A stretch of 64,000 nucleotides of DNA from Staphylococcus sp. MI 10-1553 (GCF_010365305.1 NZ_CP048279.1:930001-994000); one strand, 5' to 3'. Numbered from the stretch's first letter, positions 28,602 through 39,844 are shown. The notes: generated by a model not told the origin, from the letters alone. Numbers and translations are program-made.

Positions 28602-28991
28602 TTATTCCAGTGCAGGAATCCAATGTTGCAATCGTAATACACTTTTTAAATAGTTAAAGTAAAGATCAAGCTCAGGATAGTCATCGGGTGCATGAACATC
28701 TACACCGACCATTTCGATATTGTAAGGTGCCGCATAAGATTGGATGAGCTCGTATTTACGATTGCTTTCGGGATATGGGTAACGAAAGGCGTCTAACATC
28801 ATATACATCGCTTGAAACTTACGCCCTTCAGTAGGTTGCATAATAATCGCCACAGATGTCAGTTGACGTGTGGACTTTGGTGTATGGAAAAAGACGATGC
28901 GATCGATACGTTCATAATTATATTCGATGAGCGTTTTGAATTCGTATAAATCCGTCAATCCGTGCCCTAAAACGATAAAAGATTGTTGCAT
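28602..28991 (-). CDS. Conserved protein of unknown function
   Basis: A 129-residue soluble protein that I do not assign with confidence. The N terminus (SFIVLGHGLTDLYEFKTLIE) and the alternation of hydrophobic strands with helices suggest an alpha/beta fold. Visible segments include IVFFHTPKSTRQLTSVAIIM and a C-terminal YFNYLKSVLRLQHWIPALE. No signal peptide or metal-binding motif is evident. It occupies the slot between ylbG and rsmD, where staphylococci carry a small conserved gene. GGAGGA precedes the start on the minus strand. Confidence 0.75.
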   Translation of the reverse strand: MQQSFIVLGHGLTDLYEFKTLIEYNYERIDRIVFFHTPKSTRQLTSVAIIMQPTEGRKFQAMYMMLDAFRYPYPESNRKYELIQSYAAPYNIEMVGVDVHAPDDYPELDLYFNYLKSVLRLQHWIPALE

Positions 28992-29053
28992 TTGGATTCC
29001 TCCTCTTACATCAAAGTATATTAAAAATGAAATCGGATTGGAAGTGTAAAAAC

Positions 29054-30089
<1,036 letters not shown>

Positions 30090-30173
30090 CGGGGAATGTC
30101 AATTAAATAGACGGACTCAAAAACCATTTGGAGCATGATGAAACAAAGAGTTAGTATAAAAATTTTTGATGCT

Positions 30174-30679
30174 ATTGATGCAGTATTTTGTTTAACTTGC
30201 CCTCTTCCTACGATTTGTGGCTTTTGATTGCCTTCATGGCTTCGCGTTCCTAGGGGCTGGCCCTTCAACTCAATTCGGCTTGATTGAAGCATACATGAGA
30301 TGGAAGCCGAATTGGATTTTGGGAGCAGTACAGAAATCTCATGTGTCACAAAGATTTTGTAGTACTACCCCCGCAAGGCTGACTAGACTTCTCAAAAGCC
30401 TACGTATTGAGAAGTCAGACAGCTACTGCGATAAACAGTAATCGCTATTTAAAGTAAAGACGTGATTGTTAACAGTATGCACTCATTCCCTCAGGAGTCT
30501 CAGCCTTCTGGGCAATCTTACATCAAATTCAGGAAACTGAGGGTAAGTTGATGAATTCAAGAAAATCAATAGCATTATTTTTTTATATCCCATTCACTCT
30601 CGTTTTCCGACAGTTTTATCATTATTAATGAATCATAAATCTATGAGTAAATAAATGTTAGGATGAACTTAATGTCCCA
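30174..30679 (+). repeat. Dispersed intergenic repeat, copy B (about 500 bp)
   Basis: Colinear with copy A at 9256-9757 from the ATTGATGCAGTATT start to the CTTAATGTCCCA end. It holds the same two hairpins: one near the GGGAGCAGTACAGAAATCT segment, and GACTTCTCAA...TTGAGAAGTC. It adds an internal stem, CCAATTC/GAATTGG type, around AATTCGGCTTGATTGAAGC that is altered in copy A. It fills most of the 30090-30745 gap between convergent coaD and tmcAL. No gene is seen in the gap. Confidence 0.85.
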
Positions 30680-30745
30680 TCTTCGTTCCTACGATATGAA
30701 AGTTGAGTGAATGGCCAATGTCCAATCGTGTTAAAATGGGGGAAT

Positions 30746-31882
30746 TCATTGATGCGCAATGTACACAGGCGTATTGAAATCGGTCATAGTACCGCCCGTC
30801 AAAACGTTATAAATTCCCGTTGCCTTTACTTCATTTTGAAATAGCTTTGCCGTTTCGCGATTGATAGTTGTGATGATGCGGTGCTCAGGAAAATGTGCCT
30901 TCAAATATTTCAAGTAGCGTTGCCCTTGAGGCGTCATTGCTAACACTCTTACGGCATGGATATCTTCGGTGACATCAGCATATTGAAAATGCAACAACAC
31001 ATTCATTAAAATCCGCTGAATATGGGTATACGTATAACGCTTCGTTTTTAATGTGTGCATAAACGATGGGTAATCTGTTGCTGACAACGCTGCACGGTAT
31101 AAACGATTTTCAAAACCTTCACTCATCGTATAAATTTGCTTTAATGTTTCAGGTGTATGTTGCAAAATCGCGAATTTAATCAAATCGAATAAACGCTGTT
31201 GATCATGAAATGGTGTGGTCATTAAAGGTATGTTTTGTTCTGGTACCATCTTTTGCCAAGTCTGATCACCGTTCATGATACCTTCGCGAATCGCTGTACC
31301 ACTTGCGATAGAGGCGTGATGCATGTCGGAATCGTGGTGTTGGGCGTGTGCACGCGTAACGGTCATCGGTTGAATGGGACTGTGTTGTAATTGTAATTGT
31401 TTCAGGTAGGCGATAGCCAAAATGTTATTCGGCATACTTAATAGGTCGCTTTGCAATGTTTCAGCTGCAATTCTGGCATAACTTTTACCTGACTTGATTG
31501 CTGTTTGAAAAGCAGTTGTTTGCTCGAGTTCAACGAGTTGGTTTGCAGCGTATTCTAATTGCGATAGGTCACCGCTTTCACTCCCGAAACTCAATACATC
31601 AACTTGTAAATATTCTGCCACTTTGACACCGGTTTGAGCGAAAATGTCACTCGAGGATAGTGAGCCGACTAATGGCATTTCGACTACTAAATCGACACCT
31701 GCTGTTGCCATTTGTGCACGTTTAAATTTGTTATACATCGCGGGCATCCCACGCATCATAAATTGGCCGCTCATGATGGCAATTGCAACGTCACTTTGAG
31801 AAAGTTGTTTACTTTGTTGCGCGTGATAGAGATGACCGTGATGAAAAGGGTGATATTCTGTAATCATTGCGACACTTTTCAT
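30746..31882 (-). CDS. tmcAL: tRNA(Met) cytidine acetate ligase
   Basis: A 378-residue member of the TmcAL (YlbM) family that acetylates the wobble cytidine of elongator tRNA-Met using acetate and ATP. The nucleotidyltransferase motif EYHPFHHGHLYH is at the N terminus, with AIMSGQFMMRGMPA and the ASGTAIREG segment further on. Two ATG codons lie at 31888 and 31882. AAAGGA is too close to the first, and homologues begin MKSV, so 31882 is chosen. Confidence 0.93.
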   Translation of the reverse strand: MKSVAMITEYHPFHHGHLYHAQQSKQLSQSDVAIAIMSGQFMMRGMPAMYNKFKRAQMATAGVDLVVEMPLVGSLSSSDIFAQTGVKVAEYLQVDVLSFGSESGDLSQLEYAANQLVELEQTTAFQTAIKSGKSYARIAAETLQSDLLSMPNNILAIAYLKQLQLQHSPIQPMTVTRAHAQHHDSDMHHASIASGTAIREGIMNGDQTWQKMVPEQNIPLMTTPFHDQQRLFDLIKFAILQHTPETLKQIYTMSEGFENRLYRAALSATDYPSFMHTLKTKRYTYTHIQRILMNVLLHFQYADVTEDIHAVRVLAMTPQGQRYLKYLKAHFPEHRIITTINRETAKLFQNEVKATGIYNVLTGGTMTDFNTPVYIAHQ

Positions 31883-31949
31883 TTGCATTCTGTCCTTTCG
31901 TGTCTCATTATGAATATTGTATCAGAACTTAAGATGTTAAGAAAAAATC

Positions 31950-31978
31950 TTGACAACTTAACTATCAATAGTTAAAAT
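31950..31978 (+). promoter_or_regulatory. Consensus promoter with embedded palindrome upstream of yceD-rpmF
   Basis: TTGACA (31950-31955), 17 bases and TAAAAT (31973-31978) form a near-perfect sigma-A promoter. The spacer holds the perfect dyad TTAACTAT-CA-ATAGTTAA (31958-31975), which overlaps the -10 element and is positioned like an operator. Confidence 0.8.
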
Positions 31979-32008
31979 AAATTTTGTGCTTGTTAGAGGT
32001 GAAGCCAT

Positions 32009-32548
32009 ATGAAGTGGTCAATAACACAATTGAGAAAATACCAAGGACAACCTTTTAAATTTAATCAGACCGTAACGTTTAACCATCTGATTCAAAACTT
32101 GGCTCTATTAGACTTGTCACCGATTGACATCGAGGGTGAGTTGATTGTTAAATCGAATGAGGTTGTTGCGACAATGCATTTAACTGGGCAGTATACGATG
32201 GCATGCGTGCGTACATTAGTGCCTGTGAATGTCCCATTGGATGCAACAACAACGGAAGTATTTGATTTAGATGGTTTGTATGAGGATGAGGACGATGAAC
32301 ATTATCATCTTGTCACTAATGGTATGATTGATCTTCGCGAAATTGCTGAAGAGATTGTTATGCTTGAAAAACCAATGCGTGTCGTTGCGGATGACAGCGA
32401 TCAAATGCTCACTGGTGGTCAAGGTTGGGAAGTTATTGACGAAGATAATTTGGATAACGACCCATCTCAAGATGAATCACATGTGAATGTCGATCCAAGG
32501 CTTCAGAAATTACAACAATTATACGATGATAGTAATCATGCACGCTAA
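32009..32548 (+). CDS. yceD: YceD/DUF177 family protein
   Basis: A 179-residue acidic protein of the DUF177 family, found almost always upstream of rpmF and implicated in 23S rRNA or ribosome maturation. Recognisable are the ACVRTLVPVNVPL segment, a Glu/Asp-rich centre, and DLREIAEEIVMLEKPM. The C-terminal part ends in PRLQKLQQLYDD. GAGGTGAAG precedes the start. rpmF follows 56 bases later in the same transcript. Confidence 0.92.
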   Translation: MKWSITQLRKYQGQPFKFNQTVTFNHLIQNLALLDLSPIDIEGELIVKSNEVVATMHLTGQYTMACVRTLVPVNVPLDATTTEVFDLDGLYEDEDDEHYHLVTNGMIDLREIAEEIVMLEKPMRVVADDSDQMLTGGQGWEVIDEDNLDNDPSQDESHVNVDPRLQKLQQLYDDSNHAR

Positions 32549-32604
32549 GTTTTTTGAACTACGATGCGTCAAATGAATCGAATAAAAGGGAGGATTAACT
32601 AACC

Positions 32605-32778
32605 ATGGCAGTACCAAAAAGAAGAACTTCTAAAACAAGAAAAAACAAACGCCGTACACATTTTAAATTAGCAGTACCAGGTATGCAAGAATGCCCAAAC
32701 TGTGGTGAATTAAAATTATCTCACCGTGTATGTCCAAACTGTGGTTCATACAAAGGTGAAGAAGTCGTTTCTAAATAA
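32605..32778 (+). CDS. rpmF: Ribosomal protein L32
   Basis: A 57-residue protein starting [19 protein letters not shown]. It carries a zinc ribbon with two CPNCG knuckles, so this is the C+ (zinc-binding) form. GGGAGGA lies about 13 bases ahead of the ATG. It is the second gene of the yceD-rpmF operon and ends at a strong terminator. Confidence 0.97.
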   Translation: MAVPKRRTSKTRKNKRRTHFKLAVPGMQECPNCGELKLSHRVCPNCGSYKGEEVVSK

Positions 32779-32810
32779 TAGACTTTTTACAGTAACTGAA
32801 TATTAATGTA

Positions 32811-32850
32811 AAATAGGACTGGAACTATCACTGTTCCAGTCCTATTTTTT
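32811..32850 (+). terminator. Rho-independent terminator of yceD-rpmF
   Basis: AAATAGGACTGGAAC pairs perfectly with GTTCCAGTCCTATTT around a seven-base loop, followed by a T-run. Confidence 0.95.
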
Positions 32851-32891
32851 GAGCAGTATACGAACATAAGATGAAGTGAGATGAGGCAAAA

Positions 32892-33638
32892 ATGGAAGCT
32901 ATTACATCGATACAAAATCCGAAAATTAAAAACTATAATAAATTAAAAAAGAAGAAAGAACGCGATAAGCAAGGACTTGCAATTCTAGAAGGATTTCATT
33001 TAATTGAAGAAGCAGTACAAAGTCAGATTAAGGTGACACAATTGTTTATGATTGAGCCGAGCCGTGTCCCGACAGAACTCATTGAAGCGGCGGAGGAAGT
33101 GTACGAAATCACCCAAAAAGTCGCTGAAACATTATCTGGAACCGTCACACCTCAAGGGATATTTGCAATCATTGAAAAGCCACAAGTTGATGTCACTGCT
33201 GCCAAACAAGTATTGATTTTAGATCGCATTCAAGATCCGGGCAACCTCGGTACGATGATTCGTACGGCTGACGCAGCGGGATTAGACTTAATTGTGATGA
33301 CGAAAGGAACTGCTGATGTCTACCAAGATAAAGTATTACGTGCAAGTCAAGGCAGTGTCTTTCACATTCCAATTCAATATGTGGATGATATGCCAGCATG
33401 GATGTCGTCGTTTGAAGGACCGATATATGGGACAGCATTGCAAGATGCGACGAGGTATCATCAAGTCGAAAGCCAGCAAGAGACATTTGCGCTTATTCTC
33501 GGTAATGAAGGCGAAGGGGTTGCGACCGATTTATTAGCCCACACGACACAAAACTTGATCATTCCTATTTATGGACAATCTGAAAGTTTAAATGTTGCCG
33601 TCGCTGCTGGCATTTTAATGTTTTATTTAAAGGGCTAG
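32892..33638 (+). CDS. TrmH/SpoU family RNA 2'-O-methyltransferase
   Basis: A 248-residue SPOUT-class methyltransferase. After an N-terminal substrate-binding domain, the three SpoU motifs appear: LDRIQDPGNLGTMIRTADAAG, LILGNEGEGV and IPIYGQSESLNVAVAAGI. It modifies a 2'-hydroxyl of rRNA or tRNA. Family members in this position, upstream of pheS, are usually annotated as 23S rRNA methyltransferases, but the exact target cannot be read from sequence. It starts at a well-placed ATG after GAGATGAGG. Confidence 0.92.
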   Translation: MEAITSIQNPKIKNYNKLKKKKERDKQGLAILEGFHLIEEAVQSQIKVTQLFMIEPSRVPTELIEAAEEVYEITQKVAETLSGTVTPQGIFAIIEKPQVDVTAAKQVLILDRIQDPGNLGTMIRTADAAGLDLIVMTKGTADVYQDKVLRASQGSVFHIPIQYVDDMPAWMSSFEGPIYGTALQDATRYHQVESQQETFALILGNEGEGVATDLLAHTTQNLIIPIYGQSESLNVAVAAGILMFYLKG

Positions 33639-33646
33639 ACTTTGGG

Positions 33647-33675
33647 TTGACCCTTGATGGACGCATGTATATAAT
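33647..33675 (+). promoter_or_regulatory. Promoter of the pheST T-box transcript
   Basis: TTGACC (33647-33652), a 17-base spacer and TATAAT (33670-33675) lie directly ahead of the T-box leader. Confidence 0.85.
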
Positions 33676-33681
33676 AGACGT

Positions 33682-33933
33682 ATTAACAATTCAACAAACT
33701 GCTGATAAAAAGACGTAAACTATTATTGAGATTGTTCAGGGAAGTCTGACATGAACTGTGAGTTGGACTCAATCTACATAGTTTTTTTCACCTTTTTAGC
33801 TACTTAAAGAGATTTAAGTCGGAAGTAAAATCCGTTATCAATATGAATTCAGAGTGTATGTGTCTTGGATACATAAAACTGGGTGGTACCACGGAAGAGA
33901 TTTCGTCCCAATAGTGCGGGCGGAGTCTTTTTT
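33682..33933 (+). promoter_or_regulatory. T-box leader controlling pheST
   Basis: A tRNA-sensing riboswitch. The T-box sequence GGGTGGTACCACGG lies at 33881-33894 and would pair with the acceptor end of uncharged tRNA-Phe. A terminator follows in which AAGAGATTTCGTCC pairs with GGGCGGAGTCTTTT ahead of a T-run (33895-33933). A stem I can be drawn from AAACTAT/ATAGTTT arms near 33717 and 33777. I could not place the UUC specifier codon with certainty. tRNA-Phe as ligand follows from the downstream genes. Confidence 0.92.
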
Positions 33934-34045
33934 ATTTGTGTACGATGTGATTGAGGACAAAAGACACATCCGACATTTGACATGATGAAGTGCGATAAAG
34001 AGGTTTCAGTATGAATGTCGTTAAAGAATCAAAGGAGGAATGACA

Positions 34046-35116
34046 ATGGTGCAAAATGAAGCAATGATTCAAATTAAAAATGAAGCAATGACTGATATTG
34101 AGCAAGCACAAGATGAAAAAGCGTTACAAGATGTAAAGGTCAAATATTTAGGTAAAAAAGGTCAAGTGACAGGTCTTATGAAACAAATGAAAGACTTGCC
34201 GAAAGAAGACAGACCGGCTTATGGCCAAAGTGTCAATGAAGTGCGTCAAGCGATTGAAGGGGCGATTGCTGAACGTCAAACGCTACTAGCTGAAGCACAA
34301 TTAAACCAACAACTTGCAGAAGAGTCGATTGATGTGACATTACCAGGGCGTACAGTCGCTACAGGGGCACAACATCCTTTAACACGTACAGTTGAAGAAA
34401 TTGAAGACTTATTTTTAGGTTTAGGTTATGAAATTGTGACAGGTTTTGAAGTAGAACAAGATTACTACAACTTCGAAGCACTCAACTTACCGAAATCACA
34501 TCCAGCTCGTGATATGCAAGATAGTTTTTACATTACTGAAGAGGTATTATTACGTACCCACACGTCACCTGTACAAGCGCGTACGATGGAGCAACGTAAC
34601 GGTCAAGGTCCAGTGAAAATCATTTGTCCGGGTAAAGTGTATCGTCGTGACTCTGATGACGCGACACATAGTCATCAATTTACACAAATCGAAGGACTCG
34701 TTGTCGACGAAAATATTAAAATGAGTGATTTAAAAGGGACACTCGAATTATTAGCGAAATCGCTGTTTGGTGCAGATCGTGAAATTCGTTTACGTCCAAG
34801 TTATTTCCCATTTACTGAGCCGTCTGTTGAAGTTGACGTATCATGTTTTAAATGTAAAGGGAAAGGCTGTAACGTGTGTAAACATACAGGCTGGATCGAA
34901 ATTTTAGGGGCAGGTATGGTGCATCCGAACGTACTTGAAATGGCAGGTTTTGATTCGAAAAAATATTCAGGCTTTGCGTTTGGAATGGGACCTGACCGTA
35001 TCGCGATGTTGAAATATGGTATTGAAGATATTCGCCATTTCTACACGAACGATATTCGTTTCTTAAATCAATTTAAAGCAGTAGAAGATAGAGGTGAACA
35101 ACATGTTAATATCTAA
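34046..35116 (+). CDS. pheS: Phenylalanyl-tRNA synthetase alpha subunit
   Basis: A 356-residue catalytic subunit of the (alpha-beta)2 enzyme. An N-terminal coiled coil is followed by class II motifs: [19 protein letters not shown] split across motif 1, [12 protein letters not shown], motif 2 [21 protein letters not shown] and motif 3 [16 protein letters not shown]. The C-rich [13 protein letters not shown] segment is typical of the Firmicute form. ATG 34046 is chosen over 34040 because AAGGAGG is seven bases before it. It overlaps pheT by 14 bases. Confidence 0.97.
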   Translation: MVQNEAMIQIKNEAMTDIEQAQDEKALQDVKVKYLGKKGQVTGLMKQMKDLPKEDRPAYGQSVNEVRQAIEGAIAERQTLLAEAQLNQQLAEESIDVTLPGRTVATGAQHPLTRTVEEIEDLFLGLGYEIVTGFEVEQDYYNFEALNLPKSHPARDMQDSFYITEEVLLRTHTSPVQARTMEQRNGQGPVKIICPGKVYRRDSDDATHSHQFTQIEGLVVDENIKMSDLKGTLELLAKSLFGADREIRLRPSYFPFTEPSVEVDVSCFKCKGKGCNVCKHTGWIEILGAGMVHPNVLEMAGFDSKKYSGFAFGMGPDRIAMLKYGIEDIRHFYTNDIRFLNQFKAVEDRGEQHVNI

Positions 35117-37508
35117 AGAATGGCTAGAAACATATGTCGATTTAGATGTCTCAATTGAAGCGTTGGCTGAACGTATTACGCGTACAGGAATTGAAGTTGA
35201 TGATATTCAAGACTTTACGAAAGAGATTAAAAATTTAGTTGTAGGTTATGTTGAAGAAATTGCACCACATCCAGATGCAGATAAACTTAACATTTGCCAA
35301 GTGAATATCGGTGAAGCAGCATCTGTACAAATTGTTTGTGGTGCTCCAAATGTCGGCGCAGGTCAAACAGTCATCGTCGCAAAAGTAGGGGGTCGTTTGC
35401 CGGGTGGTGTTAAAATTAAACGTGCCAAATTACGTGGTCAAGTGTCTGAAGGTATGATTTGTTCACTTCAAGAAATTGGTCTGCCAAGCAATGTTGTACC
35501 AAAAGTGTTTGAAGGAGGGATTTATCAATTTTCTACTGCCATTGAACCAGGTACAGATGCGTTAAAAGCGCTATACTTAGATGACCAAATGATGGAATTT
35601 GATTTAACACCAAACCGTGCGGATGCATTAAGTATGATTGGAACAGCTTACGAGGCAGCAGCATTGTACGATAAACAAGTTCGAAAACCAGAAACAACAG
35701 TAACAGCACAGGCGAAAGCAGCGCATGAGACATTAACAGTCAAAGTTGAAGATACGACACAAGTCCCTTACTACAGTGCACGCGTGGTTGAAAATGTACA
35801 AATCGCACCTTCACCTGAATGGATGCAAGCACGTTTAATGAAAGCGGGCATTCGTCCAATTAATAACGTCGTTGATATTTCAAACTATGTCATGTTAGAA
35901 TACGGTCAACCATTGCACATGTTTGATAAAGATCACATCGGTTCAAACGATATTGTAGTTCGACTTGCACATGAAAATGAAAAAATGACAACTTTAGATG
36001 ATCAAGAACGCGAATTATTATCAAGCGATATCGTCATTACGAATGGTCAACAACCCATTGCACTTGGTGGTGTAATGGGTGGCGATTTCTCTGAAGTGAC
36101 GCCGGAAACAAGAAATGTCGTCGTTGAAGGGGCGATTTTCAACCCAGTTGCGATTCGTCATACATCACGTCGTTTAAACTTGCGTAGTGAATCATCAAGC
36201 CGTTTTGAAAAAGGCATTGCGACAGAATTTTTAGATGAAGCTGTGGATCGAGCATGTTATTTACTTGAAACATTGGCACAAGGTCAAGTGTTAGATGGCC
36301 GTGTGACAGATGGTGATTTAGGTGCATTAGTAACAGATATTACAATTACAGCTGATAAAGTGAATCGTACAGTCGGTTTCGATTTAACAGAAGAGGATAT
36401 CGTGCGTGTATTTGAACAACTCGGCTTTAACACAGACATTACGAATAACGACATTCATGTAAAAGTCCCATCACGTCGTCGTGATATTACGATTGAAGCG
36501 GATTTAATTGAAGAAATCGCACGTATTTACGGTTATGACAACATTCCATCGACGTTACCAATATTTGAAGATGTGACAAGTGGTGCACTGACTGACCGTC
36601 AACGTAAAACACGTGTTGTGAAACGTACATTAGAAGGTGCAGGTTTATCACAAGCGATTACGTATTCATTAGTGGACCGCGAACGTGCAACATCATTTAC
36701 AACAGCAGCACATCAAACAGTTGAGTTGTTAATGCCAATGAGTGAAGCCCATTCAACATTACGTCAAAGTTTAATTCCGCATTTGATTGACGCAACACAA
36801 TATAACGTTGCGCGTAAAAATCAAGATATTGCACTTTATGAATTAGGAAATGTCTTTTTCGGTCAAGAAGGCGAAACATTACCAGAACAAGTAGAATACT
36901 TAAGCGGGATTATGACAGGGGAATACGTATCGAATCCATGGCAAGGCAAAAAAGAAGTCGTTGATTTTTATCTTGTTAAAGGTATGGTAGAGCGTGTTGC
37001 TGACCAACTCGCATTACACTTTGACTATGAAACAACACAAATCGATGAGCTTCACCCAGGTCGTACAGCTGCAGTCATTTTAAATGGGGAGGCGATTGGT
37101 TTTATTGGTGAATTACATCCAATTGTAGCGAAAACATATGATTTAGGTCGTACGTATGTTTTTGAACTTAACTACGAAAAAATCATGCAACAATCAGTCG
37201 GTTATATTAACTATCAACCAATTCCGAAATTCCCAGGCGTGACACGTGACATTGCACTTGTTGTAGCGTCAGAAGTACGTGCCGCAAGCCTCATTCAAAC
37301 AATTCATCAAAATGGCGGTTCTATTTTAAAAGACGCGCATGTGTTTGACGTTTACGAAGGCGAGCATATGGAAGCAGGCAAAAAATCAGTCGCAATTCGT
37401 TTAGCTTACTTAGACGAAAATAATACTTTAACAGAAGAACAAGTCACAAAAGTACACGAAGCAATCCTTGCAGCGTTAGAAGCACAAGGCGCAACACTAC
37501 GAGGATAA
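35103..37508 (+). CDS. pheT: Phenylalanyl-tRNA synthetase beta subunit
   Basis: An 801-residue subunit. A tRNA-binding EMAP-like domain lies at residues about 40-150. B3/B4 editing and B5 domains follow ([14 protein letters not shown], then [24 protein letters not shown] in two parts), and a C-terminal ferredoxin-like anticodon-binding domain begins near [16 protein letters not shown] precedes ATG 35103 by six bases. The GTG at 35094 is inside that site and is rejected. A strong terminator follows. Confidence 0.97.
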   Translation: MLISKEWLETYVDLDVSIEALAERITRTGIEVDDIQDFTKEIKNLVVGYVEEIAPHPDADKLNICQVNIGEAASVQIVCGAPNVGAGQTVIVAKVGGRLPGGVKIKRAKLRGQVSEGMICSLQEIGLPSNVVPKVFEGGIYQFSTAIEPGTDALKALYLDDQMMEFDLTPNRADALSMIGTAYEAAALYDKQVRKPETTVTAQAKAAHETLTVKVEDTTQVPYYSARVVENVQIAPSPEWMQARLMKAGIRPINNVVDISNYVMLEYGQPLHMFDKDHIGSNDIVVRLAHENEKMTTLDDQERELLSSDIVITNGQQPIALGGVMGGDFSEVTPETRNVVVEGAIFNPVAIRHTSRRLNLRSESSSRFEKGIATEFLDEAVDRACYLLETLAQGQVLDGRVTDGDLGALVTDITITADKVNRTVGFDLTEEDIVRVFEQLGFNTDITNNDIHVKVPSRRRDITIEADLIEEIARIYGYDNIPSTLPIFEDVTSGALTDRQRKTRVVKRTLEGAGLSQAITYSLVDRERATSFTTAAHQTVELLMPMSEAHSTLRQSLIPHLIDATQYNVARKNQDIALYELGNVFFGQEGETLPEQVEYLSGIMTGEYVSNPWQGKKEVVDFYLVKGMVERVADQLALHFDYETTQIDELHPGRTAAVILNGEAIGFIGELHPIVAKTYDLGRTYVFELNYEKIMQQSVGYINYQPIPKFPGVTRDIALVVASEVRAASLIQTIHQNGGSILKDAHVFDVYEGEHMEAGKKSVAIRLAYLDENNTLTEEQVTKVHEAILAALEAQGATLRG

Positions 37509-37522
37509 AAAACGATAATAGG

Positions 37523-37561
37523 AAACACCAAGTAACGAGTGAAGTTGCTTGGTGTTTTTTT
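37523..37561 (+). terminator. Rho-independent terminator of pheST
   Basis: AACACCAAGTAAC pairs with GTTGCTTGGTGTT around a six-base loop, with one mismatch, ahead of seven T. Confidence 0.93.
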
Positions 37562-37614
37562 GAGTTGTTTTGTTTTAAGAAGAAACGTTGATGTTTGAAG
37601 TAATATCGTCGTTT

Positions 37615-38169
37615 TTAGAATGATTGGCAACAGTGATCACATTCAAGTTGCTCATAACGAAACAATGCTTTTGCGATGTCATTCGCTTCATCTAAGTTTA
37701 ATATTTGATAGGGTCCGGTAAATTGAACTTGCTCGAGATAGTATTTGATATTTTGTGGACTCGTGAAAAAGTGAATATAAGGGCAACATTCAAGATTGCA
37801 ATTCTCTTTTTGAGTGATGATTTGTCCATTTTTGACTGCGAGGTGGATCGGTACATGTGTCAACGCATCTTCACTTTTAATCGTAATATCCTCATGAATC
37901 GTATAGTAGACGCCAATCGCATCAATAGCACACATCGTATAAACCGGTATTGCACTTTTCTTCGTATACACGAGCTTATCCGTCGGTTGAAGAGATATCG
38001 GTTAAATCGACACCAACGCGCCATTTTCTGCAACCACAACATTTTTGGCAATGAGTGGTTGGAATTCAAGCGTTACTGTGATACTTTCCACAGGATTGTT
38101 ACAAATTTTATCAATGATTTCCAGTCTTAAATCATTTTCCTCTTGAGTTAAGCCATGCGTAAAATTCAA
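37615..38169 (-). pseudogene. MerB-like (alkylmercury lyase family) gene with one in-frame stop
   Basis: Read from a TTG at 38169 (GAGGG ahead), the frame gives about 55 residues, a TAA at 38004-38002, then a further 129 residues in the same frame to 37615. Around the stop the text runs ENGALVSI-stop-PISLQPTDKLVYTK, so only one codon is affected. The C-terminal half has MCAIDAIG and CCPYIHFF, which align with the catalytic Cys-Asp and Cys of MerB organomercurial lyases. The protein ends in an extra cysteine cluster, CDHCC. Full length would be about 184 residues, a little short of MerB. No mer genes lie nearby. The true substrate of such staphylococcal homologues is unknown. Confidence 0.75.
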
Positions 38170-38300
38170 GTCAATCCCTCAAATCGTAATTATTTTGATT
38201 TATTATACATGGAACGCAACTTTAAGTAAATTTAAAAGCTACTGAAAATATAAAATTCATAAAGCAGCCACAAATATGGCATCGTAAAGAGGAGGATGAT

Positions 38301-38348
38301 GTGAAAGTAAAATACAGCTATGAGAATAGTGGATTCAACGAAATGTAG
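38301..38348 (+). pseudogene. Very short frame with strong ribosome site, ending just before repeat C
   Basis: GAGGAGG is followed six bases later by GTG and 15 codons (MKVKYSYENSGFNEM) to a TAG. The strong ribosome site with so short a frame suggests the 5' end of a gene cut off near the repeat at 38398, or a tiny peptide. The frame could be chance. Confidence 0.3.
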
Positions 38349-38397
38349 AAAAGCAGAAAAGCACCAAAGATTGTACGACGCCTGTGTAAACCGTGCA

Positions 38398-38692
38398 AGA
38401 CTCCTGAGGGAATGAGTGCATACTGCTAACATTTACTGCTTTACATTAAATAGTGGTTATTGTTTATCGCAGTAGCTGTCTGACTTCTCAATACGCATGC
38501 TTTTGAGAAGTCTAGTCATCCTTGCGGGGTCAGGTACTACGAAATCTTTGTTGTACATGAGATTTTTGTACTGCTCCCAAAATCCAATTCGGCTACCTCC
38601 AAATGTACACTCTAATCAAGCCGAATTGAGTTGAAGGGCCAGCCCCTAGGAAAGCGCCGCACGGTTCAGTAATCAAAGGTTGCAAATTCTAA
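38398..38692 (-). repeat. Dispersed intergenic repeat, copy C (inverted, partial)
   Basis: On the minus strand this matches the middle of copies A and B. It runs from the AATCAAA...CGC...CCTAGG-GGCTGGCCC segment through the AATTCGGCTTGATT arm and the GACTTCTCAA...TTGAGAAGTC hairpin, to CCCTCAGGAGTC. The outer roughly 100 bases at each end are missing or too diverged. It lies between the MerB-like pseudogene and rnhC. The flanking 38170-38397 and 38693-38762 show no other feature beyond the short frame noted. Confidence 0.8.
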
Positions 38693-38762
38693 TGTCAACA
38701 AGTGTTCCTTACACCAATCCAAGGTGCAATGACTACTGTTAACAGTTATTCCTCACACTCAA

Positions 38763-39701
38763 TCAATGCTTTGGATTCACAAGACACATCGCTTTATTTC
38801 GATTACTAAAATGACTTTTACTCATCCCATCAAGCACCTCAAGCCCATACTTCTCAATCACCTTTGCCGCAGTTACATCCACCTTATGACTCGCCCCTTT
38901 CAAAATCTCCATACGATAACGTTTCGACAACTGATCCATATGTTTCACAAAAGCATACCGTGAAATGATACTCGCCGCTGCAATCGCCAATGATTTCGAC
39001 TCACCTTTCGTCTCAAATTGCGTTTTCTGGCGTTCTGGAATCGCACCTAACGCATAATGTTCATAGACCTCTTGTTTCGCAAACTGATCAATGACAATAT
39101 AATCTACTTCAGATGCATCTACTTTTTTCAATACATTTTTAATACATTCGTTATGTAAAACAGCTTTCATTTTAACTTGTGACCAGCCTAATTGTTTGCG
39201 CTCGTTATATTTTGGGTTATCTAATACGAGTAAAGAATGGGGTAAGAATGAAACGAGTTGTTCGGCTAAGGCAACAATTTTTTTATCGGTTAAACGTTTG
39301 GAATCATCTACACCCAATTCTTTCAATACAGGGATATGCTGTGCAGAAACGTAACACGCACATACAGTTAATGGTCCGAAATAATCTCCGCTGCCTGCTT
39401 CATCACTGCCGATACAACTATGTGAATTGTAACGAATTTGATGTGTAGGCGTTGTTTGTTTCTTTTTTGATGTCGACTTCACAGGGGACTCGCTTTTAGA
39501 GTGGCCAATCAGTTTGTTCCATAGCGCTTCTGCATTTTTACCTTGAAACATTACTTTTTGTGAGTTGTAAATACTGATTGTGACCCCTTCATATTTCGCT
39601 CTTGCGCGCATGCCAGTAGGGAGGTCTTGCGTATCGGGTTGAAGTCGTTGTATGAGTTGCTCAATTTCATTTGGATTGAGCTTTTTAACAATGTGGGTCA
39701 T
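38763..39701 (-). CDS. rnhC: Ribonuclease HIII
   Basis: A 312-residue RNase H type 2 enzyme that cleaves RNA in RNA-DNA hybrids. An N-terminal TBP-like substrate-binding domain (about residues 1-75) is followed by the catalytic domain. That domain has the [11 protein letters not shown] motif near residue 100, [13 protein letters not shown], and acidic residues in [11 protein letters not shown]. The GxGS-type serine in GDYFG context and the N-terminal extension separate it from RNase HII. GGAGTGATC lies ahead of the ATG. zapA diverges from it. Confidence 0.95.
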   Translation of the reverse strand: MTHIVKKLNPNEIEQLIQRLQPDTQDLPTGMRARAKYEGVTISIYNSQKVMFQGKNAEALWNKLIGHSKSESPVKSTSKKKQTTPTHQIRYNSHSCIGSDEAGSGDYFGPLTVCACYVSAQHIPVLKELGVDDSKRLTDKKIVALAEQLVSFLPHSLLVLDNPKYNERKQLGWSQVKMKAVLHNECIKNVLKKVDASEVDYIVIDQFAKQEVYEHYALGAIPERQKTQFETKGESKSLAIAAASIISRYAFVKHMDQLSKRYRMEILKGASHKVDVTAAKVIEKYGLEVLDGMSKSHFSNRNKAMCLVNPKH

Positions 39702-39771
39702 TTGATCACTCCAGTTATTTTTTTACTTTCAAATGGTAACATAGAATCATATCGACGGAAACAATGAATGA

Positions 39772-39800
39772 TACACAAATAAGCCTAACTCGTGTATAAT
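39772..39800 (+). promoter_or_regulatory. Promoter of the zapA-cvpA genes
   Basis: TACACA (39772-39777), 17 bases and TATAAT (39795-39800) lie about 45 bases ahead of the zapA start. Confidence 0.7.
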
Positions 39801-39844
39801 GTACCATGACAAATCAAAAAGATAATAAGGCTAGGTGAGTGAAG

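Noticed and set aside
30217..30441. Open frame of 74 codons on the plus strand
   Set aside because: It lies within repeat copy B and its frame is not preserved in copy A.
33682..33933. Exact UUC specifier codon of the T-box
   Set aside because: Several stem I folds are possible by eye and none placed UUC convincingly, so it is not reported.
37705..38130. Open frame of 141 codons on the plus strand
   Set aside because: It is antisense to the MerB-like pseudogene, whose strand shows clear family motifs; the plus frame has none.
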